A stretch of 64,000 nt of DNA. Origin: Neobacillus drentensis NBRC 102427 (GTDB lineage: Bacteria > Bacillota > Bacilli > Bacillales > Cytobacillaceae). This document shows, one piece after another, positions 1 through 8,232 of the stretch. The position numbers were made by a program, and so were the translations under genes. The notes beneath the pieces were generated by a model. It did no database searches and had not been told where the DNA came from. It worked only from the letters and a program-made list of their open reading frames with translations. The stretch is taken from contig NZ_BCUX01000004.1 of the NCBI RefSeq assembly GCF_001591445.1, forward strand, positions 1 through 64,000, given 5' to 3'. Positions within the stretch are counted from its first letter, which is position 1. The number at the start of each line of letters is the position of its first letter.

Positions 1-52
1 TTCTATGATTCTACTCTGTTGCCAACCAATCAGGTGATTAGCGACTTTTATT

Positions 53-81
53 ATTCTAACATAACATTTTTTCAATGTCAA
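53..81 (-). promoter_or_regulatory. Strong sigma-A promoter reading off the left edge (downstream of a tandem pair)
   Basis: On the minus strand a perfect -35 box TTGACA (plus 76-81) is followed after 17 nt by TAGAAT (plus 53-58). The transcript would leave the window at base 1. It lies 81 bp from a second promoter in the same direction. Tandem strong promoters of this spacing are typical of Bacillus rRNA operons, but the gene served lies outside the window. Confidence 0.6.
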
Positions 82-133
82 CTTCACCAGAAATAACTTT
101 CAAATACGTTATTTCGTTTCAGCGACAAGATAT

Positions 134-162
134 ATCATACTATCCTAACAACTATTCGTCAA
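134..162 (-). promoter_or_regulatory. Sigma-A promoter, upstream member of the tandem pair
   Basis: Minus-strand TTGACG (plus 157-162), a 17-nt spacer and TATGAT (plus 134-139). Both promoters are followed by a short GTCGCT-containing stretch, suggesting related initial transcribed sequences. The rest of bases 1-338 holds no gene that I can support. Confidence 0.55.
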
Positions 163-338
163 CCCCTTTCCCACAATTTTTTTATAAATTGAATAGCACT
201 ATTAATGAAGTTATTTGGACTTGCAATAATCATATATAATTACATACCTATAGGAAAAAGATTGAAATAGGTTAAGATTCCCTTTTAAAGGAAAAACTAC
301 TTCTGTAATTGTGTTAGCAAAAAGGAGATGACGCAGAT

Positions 339-476
339 ATGAATATGTATTTTCAGAAAAAAGAGGATGAAAGTAGCTTAGATACTACTGTAGAACAAGA
401 GCAATATAATCCATCAGTTTTTGAGGAAAGATCACCTGAATTTGATGTAATTGGAACGGCCCTAAACGATGTTTAA
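339..476 (+). CDS. 45-residue acidic orphan protein
   Basis: ATG preceded by AAAGGAGATG at about the right distance. The frame encodes 45 residues rich in Glu, Asp and Ser with no membrane segment or cysteine, and ends 11 nt before a perfect 19-bp terminator stem. The independent ribosome site and terminator support a real monocistronic small gene. No family is recognised and no function is proposed. It stands alone between the outward-reading promoter pair and a dispersed intergenic repeat. Confidence 0.6.
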   Translation: MNMYFQKKEDESSLDTTVEQEQYNPSVFEERSPEFDVIGTALNDV

Positions 477-487
477 TTCACCAAACA

Positions 488-530
488 AACCCTTTAATAA
501 AAAGAGCACTCCTCTTTTTATTAAAGGGTT
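488..530 (+). terminator. Perfect 19-bp intrinsic terminator hairpin
   Basis: Arms 488-506 and 512-530 are exact reverse complements around a 5-nt loop. A/T-rich flanks let it act on either strand. It closes the 45-residue gene. Confidence 0.85.
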
Positions 531-811
531 CCGTTTTCGGGCGCTTTCTTATTAAAAGACTCAAAAATTGACGTATGAATCGCATACGTTTCTTTATTTA
601 TCAGGGGATAGACGGAAAAATTCCGCTTAATTCGTAATTATTATTAAAAAAGGCTTAAATAGACGGAGAGATTCCGCCTATTGACTCGAAAAATTCGAAA
701 AGGGAAGATTTTGCTTTGCATAACCGGAAAACCTCCGCTTATATACCCCGAAACGAGCTCCATTTTGCATTTAACCGGAAAAGCTCCGCCTATTTTACTT
801 TTACTAGTTAC
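529..811. repeat. Dispersed intergenic repeat, copy 1, with four phased CGGA-N5-TCCG dyads
   Basis: Bases 608-811 match 53758-53961 at all but three positions (783, 790, 806). Bases 529-606 match 53580-53650 more loosely, with a hairpin (571-577/583-589) in common. Inside the core are four 13-nt dyads CGGA-N5-TCCG starting at 613, 664, 725 and 776, so spaced 51, 61 and 51 bp. Each is preceded by TAGA or TAAC and followed by C(C/T)TA. No convincing coding frame: the ORFs that cross it are the repeat itself. Bases 812-992 hold nothing further that I can identify. Confidence 0.85.
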
Positions 812-992
812 TCGATTAAGGACAAGATATCTAGGAATCTGCACTTTTTCCAAACTGCTTTTGAACATCCTTCTTGATATCCATATCATTCCCTCCTAGA
901 ATACTTCTGTATTATTACTATATTAGAGATTCCTGATAAAGAAAATGACATGAATTTTATGATTTGTAATAAGAAAAACTAATGATTTAAAA

Positions 993-1745
993 TCAATTGA
1001 TTTCAAGTAGCACTGGACAATGATCACTCCCCATCACATTGCAATGAATATCTGCATTTTTAAGGCGCTCCCGCAATTTTTCGGAGACAATAAAGTAATC
1101 AATCCGCCAGCCAATATTCCTTTCCCTGACTTTAGCCATGTATGACCACCAACTATACGCACCAACCTGTTCCGGATAAAAATGACGATAGCTGTCAATA
1201 AAGCCCGCTGCAAGTAATGAGGTCATTTTCCCGCGTTCTTCGTCCGTAAACCCGGAATTTCCTACATTAGATTTTGGATTTCGAAGGTCAATTTCCTGAT
1301 GGGCGACATTCAAATCTCCGCATAGGATAACAGGTTTCAGGTTATCTAAATCTTTCAAATGCTGAAGGATACGGTCCTCCCAATCCAAACGGTAATTGAT
1401 TCTCGCTAGATCTCTTTGTGAATTAGGGGTATAGACATTGACTAAGAAAAAATCGTCAAACTCTAATGTAAGAACTCGTCCTTCATCCTCACTCTCATCT
1501 GTTCCTAAACCATAGCGAACCGAAAGAGGTTTATTCTTAGTAAATACAGCGGTACCGGAATAGCCTTTCTTTAACGCATAATTCCAGTATTGATAGTATC
1601 CTTCTAACTCAAGACTAATTTGCCCTTCTTGCAGCTTGGTTTCTTGCACACAGAAAATATCTGCTTTCACTTCCTGAAAATATTCCATAAAGCCTTTTTT
1701 AACGCATGCCCTAAGGCCATTGACATTCCAAGATACTAATTTCAT
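993..1745 (-). CDS. exoA: Exodeoxyribonuclease III / AP endonuclease
   Basis: Single-domain 250-residue EEP-fold nuclease that cuts 5' to abasic sites and removes 3' blocking groups in base-excision repair. All family landmarks are visible: WNVNGLRA (N7), QETK (E35), the VNVYTPN block (Y105), GDLN (D144, N146), WRIDY (D216) and the C-terminal SDHCP (D241, H242). Length is normal for the Xth/ExoA family. The gene stands alone, with its start ATG at 1745. Metal-dependent, cytoplasmic. Confidence 0.95.
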   Translation of the reverse strand: MKLVSWNVNGLRACVKKGFMEYFQEVKADIFCVQETKLQEGQISLELEGYYQYWNYALKKGYSGTAVFTKNKPLSVRYGLGTDESEDEGRVLTLEFDDFFLVNVYTPNSQRDLARINYRLDWEDRILQHLKDLDNLKPVILCGDLNVAHQEIDLRNPKSNVGNSGFTDEERGKMTSLLAAGFIDSYRHFYPEQVGAYSWWSYMAKVRERNIGWRIDYFIVSEKLRERLKNADIHCNVMGSDHCPVLLEIN

Positions 1746-1853
1746 TTTAACTATTCCTTCTTCCTTGCTGAAGCTTTATTTATTTGTGTTTGATTGCTGA
1801 CATTTTATCAGTTAAGACGGAAGAGTAAAAGCAATATGAAAATTACACAAAGC

Positions 1854-1880
1854 AAAAAAAGGCAGTTAGCTGCCTTTTTT
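1854..1880. terminator. Terminator overlapping the stop codon of the deacetylase gene
   Basis: AAAAAAAGGCAG, a short loop, then CTGCCTTTTTT. The stop codon of the minus-strand gene (1866-1868) lies in the loop, so stem formation starts as translation ends. Confidence 0.85.
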
Positions 1881-2666
1881 GAAGGGGATAAAGTACTTTT
1901 CTGATACCTTGTCAGAAAACAGTTTAGAAGCTGGGACTATTTTTATTTTTCGTCTATTGAATTCGTCTATCGATTGAAAGACCCCAATCGAACACACCTT
2001 CCCAGTTATTCCGACATGTCCAATTGCAATTCCCGTGCCTTTAATTTCTGTAATCTTAGCCAGTCTTATCATTTGTTTTCGAACATGCGCTGACGAGGAT
2101 ATATCGTCTAAAAACACATCTCTTTTTAAAATGGGGACGCCCAGTTCCTCAGCTATTTTTGGAAATTTTGTATTTGGACTTGTTGCACTATCGATAATAA
2201 ATAATCTTTTTTCCTTTGCAACCTCAACAATTGCACGAACTATTTGTTCATTTTCAACTGCCAGGGAACCCATATGATTATTGATGCCTACAGCATATGG
2301 AACATCTTTGATTGCATCCTCGACAATTTGCCTTACTTCACCCGGTGAAAGATCATTCGTGATGGGTCTTGGCCCGAGCCATGATCTTTTTCCCTTTTTC
2401 GGTTCCATTGATAAATGAATCATCACTTCGATCCCATATTTATGAGCCCATTTTGCATGTTCTTTCGAGTGTTCTGTAAACGGCATAACTGCTGCCGTAA
2501 TCGGTATGTTCCCTTCGAGGAAGTCCCGTACACCACCCGAACCACCACCGAAATCATCAATGATAACCGCAGCCTTTAGTTCTTTGGGTTCGATTTTTTC
2601 GGCAAATGCTGGCTGTTGAAATGTAAATACCATTAATGGAATAAGCATCATTACAAATTTCCCCAT
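1866..2666 (-). CDS. Divergent polysaccharide deacetylase (YibQ/DUF610 type), secreted
   Basis: About 266 residues. The chosen start (ATG at 2666) has GGGGG just upstream and opens a signal peptide (MGKFVMMLIPLMV, cleavage near AFA). The longer frame from 2714 lacks a ribosome site. The mature part has the metal-binding AAVIIDDFGGG motif, HLSMEP, a GINNHMGS segment and DSATSP, the pattern of the YibQ branch of the NodB fold. Probable cell-envelope role; substrate unknown. It lies downstream of ppiB but is separated from it by a terminator. Confidence 0.8.
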   Translation of the reverse strand: MGKFVMMLIPLMVFTFQQPAFAEKIEPKELKAAVIIDDFGGGSGGVRDFLEGNIPITAAVMPFTEHSKEHAKWAHKYGIEVMIHLSMEPKKGKRSWLGPRPITNDLSPGEVRQIVEDAIKDVPYAVGINNHMGSLAVENEQIVRAIVEVAKEKRLFIIDSATSPNTKFPKIAEELGVPILKRDVFLDDISSSAHVRKQMIRLAKITEIKGTGIAIGHVGITGKVCSIGVFQSIDEFNRRKIKIVPASKLFSDKVSEKYFIPFKKGS

Positions 2667-2726
2667 AACTGACCCCCAACTTGAGCTATTTGAGGTTAAT
2701 TTGCCCCATGTCATTAATAATTAGAC

Positions 2727-2755
2727 AAAAAAAAAGAGGGCTGGAACAGCCCCCT
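2727..2755 (-). terminator. Intrinsic terminator of ppiB
   Basis: On the minus strand GGGCTG, a 3-nt loop, CAGCCC, then TC and nine T residues. It lies between ppiB and the deacetylase gene and uncouples them. Confidence 0.85.
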
Positions 2756-2762
2756 ATGTTAC

Positions 2763-3203
2763 CTATTCTTCATCAAATACTTTAACTTCTTCCATTTTAT
2801 CGCCGTTACGCATCGCTTTAGCCGCTTCAAGTCCTGAAGTTACTTGACCAAACACGGTATGAACACCGTTTAAATGCGGCTGTGATTCATGAACGATAAA
2901 GAATTGGCTTCCGCCAGTGTTTTTGCCTGCATGTGCCATTGACAGTGAACCAGGAACATGCTTGTGAGGATTTCCTTCTGTTTCACAGTTGATTGTATAA
3001 CCAGGACCACCCATTCCAGTTCCGGTTGGATCGCCTCCCTGACTCACGAAACCAGGAATAACACGATGGAAAACTACCCCATTGTAAAAGCCTTCATTCG
3101 CTAATTTTTCGAAATTAGCTACTGTCCCTGGTGCTTCATTTGGGAATAAATCAAATTCGATTGTCTCGCCATTTTGCATTTTTATGTATCCTTTTTTAGC
3201 CAT
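2763..3203 (-). CDS. ppiB: Cyclophilin-type peptidyl-prolyl cis-trans isomerase
   Basis: 146 residues starting [14 protein letters not shown] sits 8 nt before this ATG, whereas the longer GTG start overlaps the ribosome site. Contains the cyclophilin core: [14 protein letters not shown] with the catalytic Arg, the GGPGY loop, [16 protein letters not shown] and [10 protein letters not shown]. Cytoplasmic foldase, no signal peptide. It is followed by a strong terminator, so it is monocistronic. Confidence 0.95.
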   Translation of the reverse strand: MAKKGYIKMQNGETIEFDLFPNEAPGTVANFEKLANEGFYNGVVFHRVIPGFVSQGGDPTGTGMGGPGYTINCETEGNPHKHVPGSLSMAHAGKNTGGSQFFIVHESQPHLNGVHTVFGQVTSGLEAAKAMRNGDKMEEVKVFDEE

Positions 3204-3318
3204 TAAAAACACTCCTTTATGTAAAAATCATTTTTATCATACACTTTTCAATGAAGAAAAGAAAGTTTAGGAACCCAATTTTCTTCAATTGGTTATATTT
3301 CTCCTATGGTTGTGGTAA

Positions 3319-3440
3319 TATAATAGTACCCCTTCCGAACATTCGCTTGTTGCGGGACACTTAACCAATGTACGGACGGAAGGGGCAAGGTGTAACATTG
3401 GTTACATCGCAAAAGCCGAGATGTGAGTCTCGGCTTTTTG
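3319..3440 (+). ncRNA. Candidate structured small RNA with switching or pseudoknot potential
   Basis: A TATAAT box (3319-3324; no good -35) precedes a 110-nt block ending in an intrinsic terminator (3411-3439). CCCCTTCCG (3329-3337) pairs with CGGAAGGGG (3377-3385). Enclosed TAACCAATGT (3362-3371) can pair with ACATTGGTTA (3395-3404), giving either a pseudoknot or two exclusive folds. No ORF with a ribosome site. Upstream ppiB points away and the downstream gene is convergent, so it is not a 5' leader. Matches no RNA class that I can name. Confidence 0.45.
3411..3439. terminator. Terminator between the candidate RNA and the convergent membrane-protein gene
   Basis: AAGCCGAGA (3413-3421) and TCTCGGCTT (3428-3436) with a T run on the plus side and four T on the minus side. 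It probably serves both directions. Confidence 0.8.
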
Positions 3441-3444
3441 TATG

Positions 3445-3897
3445 TTAATCTTTTCGTTTTTCCATCCAAGTGTAAAACAAATAAATCATCGTTAAAAATA
3501 GCAGATACCCAAAAAACGTATAGAGGTGTTTCCAGTTCTTGGTATGCTCAAACCAGCCGATTACTTCAGCAAATTTTTCAAAAATAGGCATCAAAAGACT
3601 AATAAAAAGAATAAGCCCCACTTTCCCCCAGCGATTAACCTGGTTCATCGCCTGAAGAAAGAGGAAAACCAACACTGGCAGCACCCCAAGTGTAAAGGCA
3701 ATATTGATGGAGAAAGTATCCTTCATTAGCCTCATTGGGAATCGATAAATATCTTTCCCTACAAAGAAAAGGTCTAAATACGTAGCCACCAAGGTAGCTA
3801 AAAAAACTGCGGTAAGTGAAGGGTTACTCCAAAATCGAGATCGCTTTTTTGGCGATTGCTGCGAGTTCGAGTCTTTCCAGTGTTTTACAGTATTCAT
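3445..3897 (-). CDS. Small multi-pass membrane protein of unknown function
   Basis: About 150 residues from the ATG at 3897 (GGGGAG 7 nt upstream). Four hydrophobic segments: TAVFLATLVATYL, IAFTLGVLPVLVFLF, GLILFISLLM and FFGYLLFLTMIYLFY. Both ends are charged (N-terminal KKRSRFW, C-terminal WMEKRKD). The start lies 74 bp inside the 3' end of the DUF2515 gene, implying translational coupling. No recognised domain. Confidence 0.65.
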   Translation of the reverse strand: MNTVKHWKDSNSQQSPKKRSRFWSNPSLTAVFLATLVATYLDLFFVGKDIYRFPMRLMKDTFSINIAFTLGVLPVLVFLFLQAMNQVNRWGKVGLILFISLLMPIFEKFAEVIGWFEHTKNWKHLYTFFGYLLFLTMIYLFYTWMEKRKD

Positions 3898-4906
3898 TTC
3901 TAATCTCCCCGTCAATTTTTTCGCTGTCATCCATTAAATATTCAACAACAAGATGATCTTCAAACCAATCCCCTTTTTCGGCTTCCGATTGACTCACATT
4001 CTTCCAAGCATTTTCAAGGGCCGGACTATAAATTCTCCTTGCTCGCGGCCTCAGCTGACAGGACTTTAAACGCGTTTGGTAGGCAAAGCCGGGAATTCCT
4101 TCGTTGACGTTATTAAAAATTTGCGGCCAGTAATCCTTCCTAGAACCTGTATGCGGATGTGTTTTTGCCCACTCCAACACTTGTTTTAGCCGCTCTTTGT
4201 CTTTAAATAGGACTGCATATAATCTTTTTCCAAGTAAAATTCGTTCATTTAATGATTCAAACTGATGAAGGGTTTGCCCGACAAGGTTTCTTTTTCCATA
4301 GGGAAAAAGGATATGATTAAAAGAAAGCAGATCTTGGAGGATAAATTGGAGTTTAGTTAACACTCCTTTTTGGTAAATCGGATTTTGCACCACTCTTTTT
4401 TCCAGATAACTTTGTTCATTAATAATCAGTGCGATGGCTAGGATGTAGGTTTCTTGATTGATCCAAAAATGATTCCAAATCGTTTCCATAAAGGTAGAAA
4501 TGTTTAGATACGAACATAAATGAAACAGCGGTTTATTTTGTTTTAAGCTTTCCCTGTACAATAGAAATTGCGGAAAAACATCTTGAAAAATCAACCAATT
4601 CCCACGCTCCAAAAAGGCAAAAAAGGTATCTCTTTCTTTTTTAGGGAGTAATCGGGTAAGGAATTCACCTTTAAGGTCCGTCATATTCCAACCGCCATTC
4701 CGGGAGACCATATGCCCGAGAAACGCCCAATGGATTTCCGGATGGTGAAGATAAAATTCAAGGTAGGCCTTTGTTCTTGTGACATTATTTAAGTTATGTT
4801 CCTTTGTCTCCATTCTTATTTGGTCTAAAAGTGCCCCTTCACTTTTTATAATCAATGGCGGCAAATAGGATTGTTTGCTTTTCTTCTTTAATTCGTCTCT
4901 AATCAA
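3824..4906 (-). CDS. DUF2515 (YppC-like) protein
   Basis: About 360 residues, resembling Bacillus YppC: the block around residues 30-80 (MET-KEHNLNNVTRTKAYLEFY-HPEIHW) is characteristic. Soluble, function unknown. The first standard start, TTG at 4906, has no ribosome site. AAAGGAGG lies 9 nt before an in-frame ATA at 4945, and the 13 codons between are open, so a non-standard start there is possible. It lies divergently from the cyclase gene sqhC, about 130 bp away. Confidence 0.75.
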   Translation of the reverse strand: MIRDELKKKSKQSYLPPLIIKSEGALLDQIRMETKEHNLNNVTRTKAYLEFYLHHPEIHWAFLGHMVSRNGGWNMTDLKGEFLTRLLPKKERDTFFAFLERGNWLIFQDVFPQFLLYRESLKQNKPLFHLCSYLNISTFMETIWNHFWINQETYILAIALIINEQSYLEKRVVQNPIYQKGVLTKLQFILQDLLSFNHILFPYGKRNLVGQTLHQFESLNERILLGKRLYAVLFKDKERLKQVLEWAKTHPHTGSRKDYWPQIFNNVNEGIPGFAYQTRLKSCQLRPRARRIYSPALENAWKNVSQSEAEKGDWFEDHLVVEYLMDDSEKIDGEIRNEYCKTLERLELAAIAKKAISILE

Positions 4907-5035
4907 TTCAAGTGGTGACTTCTCGCGATTTCTCGTAAAAAATATGGCACATGGCCTCCTTTCGTAATTCTCCTTCCACTATTGGAATATGTATGAATGA
5001 GAATAATTTTCCGGGAGAGGAGTGAGTACTAAACA

Positions 5036-6901
5036 ATGATTAATACAAAAAAGGGTATCGATTGGATTATTGAAAGGTTACGGAAAGACCAATCTCCCGA
5101 CGGATCTTGGAATTACCCCTTTGAAACAGGATTGTCAACTGATGCCTATATGATCATTTTATTGCGGACATTAGAATTAAATGATGAAGAATTAATTCAA
5201 GGCTTGGTTTCGAGGATCTTAAGTAAGCAAGAAAAAAACGGAGCCTGGAAACTTTACTATGATGAAGGCGATGGAAACTTGAGTGCGACCGTGGAAGCAT
5301 ATTACGCTTTGTTGTATTCGGGATATGCAAAGAAAGATGACAAACGTTTACGCGCTGCAAAAAAGTTTATTTTATCCACTGGGGGCTTAGAGGAAGTTAG
5401 TATCTTTACAAAAGTGATGCTTTCATTAACCGGCCAATATATTTGGCCGGATTTCTCTCCACTTCCGATTGAATTTATTCTCTTGCCACACTATTTTCCG
5501 ATTAATTTCTATTCTTTTTCCGTCTTTGGCCGAGCAAATCTTACTCCAATTATTCTTCTCGCCGACAAAAAGTTTTTTATTAAGACAAAGAACAGCCCTA
5601 ATCTTTCCGAACTGCATTTACACCGTAATCAGGAAAATTTCTGGTTTCGTTCTTCTGAATATCGCTCCTTGTTTTCATTTATCGAGGATGGGGTCAAACG
5701 ATTAATGGGCATACCCGAGCATCTCCATCAGTTGGCGATTGAACGCGCCAAAAAGTATATGCTGGACCACCTGGAACCGGATGGCACCTTTTATAGTTCC
5801 TACAGCAGTACCTTTTTAATGATCTTTGCCCTACTATCATTAGGCTATAAGAAAACGGATCCGGTAATCACAAAAGCCGTGAACGGATTGATTGCCATGA
5901 AGTGTGAAATCAACGGATACCCCCATATGCAGTATACAACGGCAAATGTCTGGAATACTTCGTTGATTGGATATTCCCTTCAGGGCGCTGGGGTTTCAAC
6001 AGACGATCCAATGGTCAAGAAGGCCAATCATTATCTGCTAGACCAGCAACAGCATAAATTCGGTGATTGGGTCATCCATAATCCAAAGACTTTGCCGGGA
6101 GGGTGGGGGTTTTCCGAGGTAAATACAATGAATCCTGATGTCGATGATACAACTGCCTCCCTCCGCTCGATCTCTAGAATTGTTCCGCAGGAGAGACATG
6201 CCTGGGACCGAGGTCTGGAGTGGCTTTTGTCGATGCAAAATGACGATGGCGGCTGGGCGGCGTTTGAAAAAAACACCGATACAAAGTTATTTGAATTCCT
6301 CCCGCTCGAAAAAGGAGAATTTTTGCTGACAGATCCCTCCTGTGCAGATATTACAGGACGGACCCTGGAATTCTTGGGGAATTATACAAATTTATCAAGC
6401 GACCACAAGGCCATCCAAAGAGGTGTCAACTGGCTGTTGAGAAATCAAATGAAGGACGGTTCTTGGTATGGAAGATGGGGTATTTGTTATTTATACGGAA
6501 CTTGGGGCGCCATTACCGGTTTATTAGCTGCAGGGATTCCTACGAGTCATTCGGCCATTCAAAAGGCAGTAAAATGGATACATGGAATCCAAAATGAGGA
6601 TGGCGGCTGGGGAGAGTCATGCCATAGCGATAGTAAAAAAACCTACGTGCCATTACAAGCAAGTACCTTAACGCATACGGGCTGGGCACTCGATACACTA
6701 ATATCCACTTCAGAGGAACCCACTTCCCAAATTCGAAAAGGAATAACCTATTTATTATCGTCACTTGAAAAAGAAGATTGGACCACTGCTTATCCAAAGG
6801 GTCAAGGAATGGCTGGCAATTTTTACATTCACTACCACAGCTATCGCTACATTTACCCGCTCATCGCCTTGTCCCATTATCGGAAAAAATTTAATTTGTA
6901 A
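5036..6901 (+). CDS. sqhC: Squalene-hopene/sporulenol-type terpene cyclase
   Basis: 621 residues, an (alpha/alpha)6 double-barrel triterpene cyclase of the membrane-monotopic type. The acid motif is DVDDTTA at residues 368-374 (catalytic central Asp). Several QW repeats are visible, including QSPDGSW, QNDDGGW, QMKDGSW and QNEDGGWGE. In Bacillus this length and motif belong to SqhC, which cyclises C35 tetraprenyl-beta-curcumene to sporulenol, a spore-protecting lipid; the DXDDT motif alone does not exclude hopene synthesis. Start ATG 5036 has GAGGAG about 14 nt upstream, a long spacing. Confidence 0.9.
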   Translation: MINTKKGIDWIIERLRKDQSPDGSWNYPFETGLSTDAYMIILLRTLELNDEELIQGLVSRILSKQEKNGAWKLYYDEGDGNLSATVEAYYALLYSGYAKKDDKRLRAAKKFILSTGGLEEVSIFTKVMLSLTGQYIWPDFSPLPIEFILLPHYFPINFYSFSVFGRANLTPIILLADKKFFIKTKNSPNLSELHLHRNQENFWFRSSEYRSLFSFIEDGVKRLMGIPEHLHQLAIERAKKYMLDHLEPDGTFYSSYSSTFLMIFALLSLGYKKTDPVITKAVNGLIAMKCEINGYPHMQYTTANVWNTSLIGYSLQGAGVSTDDPMVKKANHYLLDQQQHKFGDWVIHNPKTLPGGWGFSEVNTMNPDVDDTTASLRSISRIVPQERHAWDRGLEWLLSMQNDDGGWAAFEKNTDTKLFEFLPLEKGEFLLTDPSCADITGRTLEFLGNYTNLSSDHKAIQRGVNWLLRNQMKDGSWYGRWGICYLYGTWGAITGLLAAGIPTSHSAIQKAVKWIHGIQNEDGGWGESCHSDSKKTYVPLQASTLTHTGWALDTLISTSEEPTSQIRKGITYLLSSLEKEDWTTAYPKGQGMAGNFYIHYHSYRYIYPLIALSHYRKKFNL

Positions 6902-6910
6902 TAAAAAATA

Positions 6911-6947
6911 AAACATCGACGGCACTGTGTATGTTCCGTCGATGTTT
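6911..6947. terminator. Bidirectional terminator between sqhC and mug
   Basis: AAACATCGACGG (6911-6922) pairs with CCGTCGATGTTT (6936-6947), with A/T tracts on both sides. It serves the two convergent genes. Confidence 0.9.
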
Positions 6948-7454
6948 TTATTCTGAAAGAATTGGGGCAAGCCCTTTATAGATGTCAACGATTTCCTCCA
7001 TTTTCATTCGAACTAGGCCACTTGAAGAGGGAGCAACGAAATCAACCACCCCAGGAACCATGCTTTTTGTTTGCCTTCCCCATTGAATCACTTTTAATCC
7101 ACTGTATTGCTGGTAAACTCCCTTTCCAACAAAGCAAACTACCTTTGGCTTTAACTGCTCCACCTTTTTCTTTAATATTTCTTTCCCCAGCATGTACTCT
7201 TCTTTCGTAATTTCATCGGCTGCCTTCGTCGGCCTTTGAACAATATTTGTAAAGCCATACCCTAATTCGAGAAGTTTTGCGTCTTCTGTTGCATCATATT
7301 TTCGTGGTGTTAACCCTGCATCGTACACTATCCTCCAAAAACGATTGTTAGGATTGGCATAATGATGTCCAAGTTCACTCGAACGGATGCTGGGATTAAA
7401 ACCAACAAATAAGATCTTTAAATTTTCCTTTAAATGGTCATTGATGGGATTCAT
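6948..7454 (-). CDS. mug: G/U (T) mismatch-specific uracil-DNA glycosylase
   Basis: 168 residues with the Mug/TDG signature GFNPSIRSSELGHHYANP followed by NRFW near residues 18-41, and the FVGKGVY strand later. It removes uracil or thymine opposite guanine and alkylated cytosines as the first step of base-excision repair. Normal length. Monocistronic, convergent with sqhC. The DNA contact and flipping loop (residues 130-150) is consistent with the family, but I cannot check each residue. Confidence 0.88.
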   Translation of the reverse strand: MNPINDHLKENLKILFVGFNPSIRSSELGHHYANPNNRFWRIVYDAGLTPRKYDATEDAKLLELGYGFTNIVQRPTKAADEITKEEYMLGKEILKKKVEQLKPKVVCFVGKGVYQQYSGLKVIQWGRQTKSMVPGVVDFVAPSSSGLVRMKMEEIVDIYKGLAPILSE

Positions 7455-7595
7455 AACTATTCCCCTTTTCTGTAAGCCTTCATACCTTTACCAACTATAA
7501 CATTTATTATGTTTTTTATTATATCCTACCGTTTTCAGTTTTTTTTCAGATTAGTGGACTAAACTGCTTAAAAAAGGTACAAGGAGGACAAAAAG

Positions 7596-8216
7596 TTGAA
7601 CAAAAAATGGAAAAGGTTAATGACGATGTTGGCTATCCTCATCACGGTAATTTCAATTGGAACCCGTGTGATTGCAGATGATGGACACGACCATGATGAT
7701 GACGATGATGACGACAGAACTGAATATTATCAAGAAAAAAATGACAATGATGATGAAAACAGGCACGTGCCACAAAATCAAATCACTAATCTACAACCAT
7801 CAGAATATTGGAATGTCTGGTCTCGCGAGTCAAGGAACAGCCCAAACAATCCCTTACCAATTACAGAACCTGCTGAGTTAACTTTTCTTGTGGAAGGTGA
7901 CGAAACAAGGGTTTACTTTATCCCCAAGGAAGGCCAGTTACTGGTATCAGCAGATCGTATTTCTGAACTCTTAGGTGCTCGAGTCAAGTTCTATCAGCAA
8001 AGTAAGATAGTAGTCTTACAAAAAGGAGAGCTAGAATTAGCCATTAGAGCAGGTTCAAACGCAGCGTTTGAAAATAGGATTAAAACACCGATGCCAACTC
8101 AAGCAACTGCCTATGAGAATTCCATCTACCTTCCTATTTCGGTAGCTGCGAATGCACTTGGCTACCGAATTTCTTTCGATAACACTAAAAAGGCACTGGT
8201 TCTTCAATCAATTTAA
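7596..8216 (+). CDS. Secreted Asp-rich protein with copper-amine-oxidase N-terminal-like (stalk) domain
   Basis: 206 residues from a TTG start with AAGGAGG 6-7 nt upstream. A signal peptide (MNKKWKRLMTMLAILITVISI) is followed by a striking acidic and His run (DDGHDHDDDDDDDR, residues about 28-41), then a C-terminal stalk domain (about 95-205) ending NALGYRISFDNTKKALVLQ. The acidic and His stretch could bind a divalent metal; this is inference. First gene of a four-gene operon with apbE and a heme membrane protein, so an extracytoplasmic redox or metal-linked role is likely. Confidence 0.75.
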   Translation: MNKKWKRLMTMLAILITVISIGTRVIADDGHDHDDDDDDDRTEYYQEKNDNDDENRHVPQNQITNLQPSEYWNVWSRESRNSPNNPLPITEPAELTFLVEGDETRVYFIPKEGQLLVSADRISELLGARVKFYQQSKIVVLQKGELELAIRAGSNAAFENRIKTPMPTQATAYENSIYLPISVAANALGYRISFDNTKKALVLQSI

Positions 8217-8232
8217 AGGGAGCGTGAACATT

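Noticed and set aside
644-899. Overlapping short ORFs on both strands across repeat copy 1, and a related one at 53831-54016
   Set aside because: They are translations of the dispersed repeat; no ribosome site, and both strands are open only because of base composition.
5154-6797. Several antisense and shifted ORFs inside sqhC
   Set aside because: Shadow frames of a well-supported gene.
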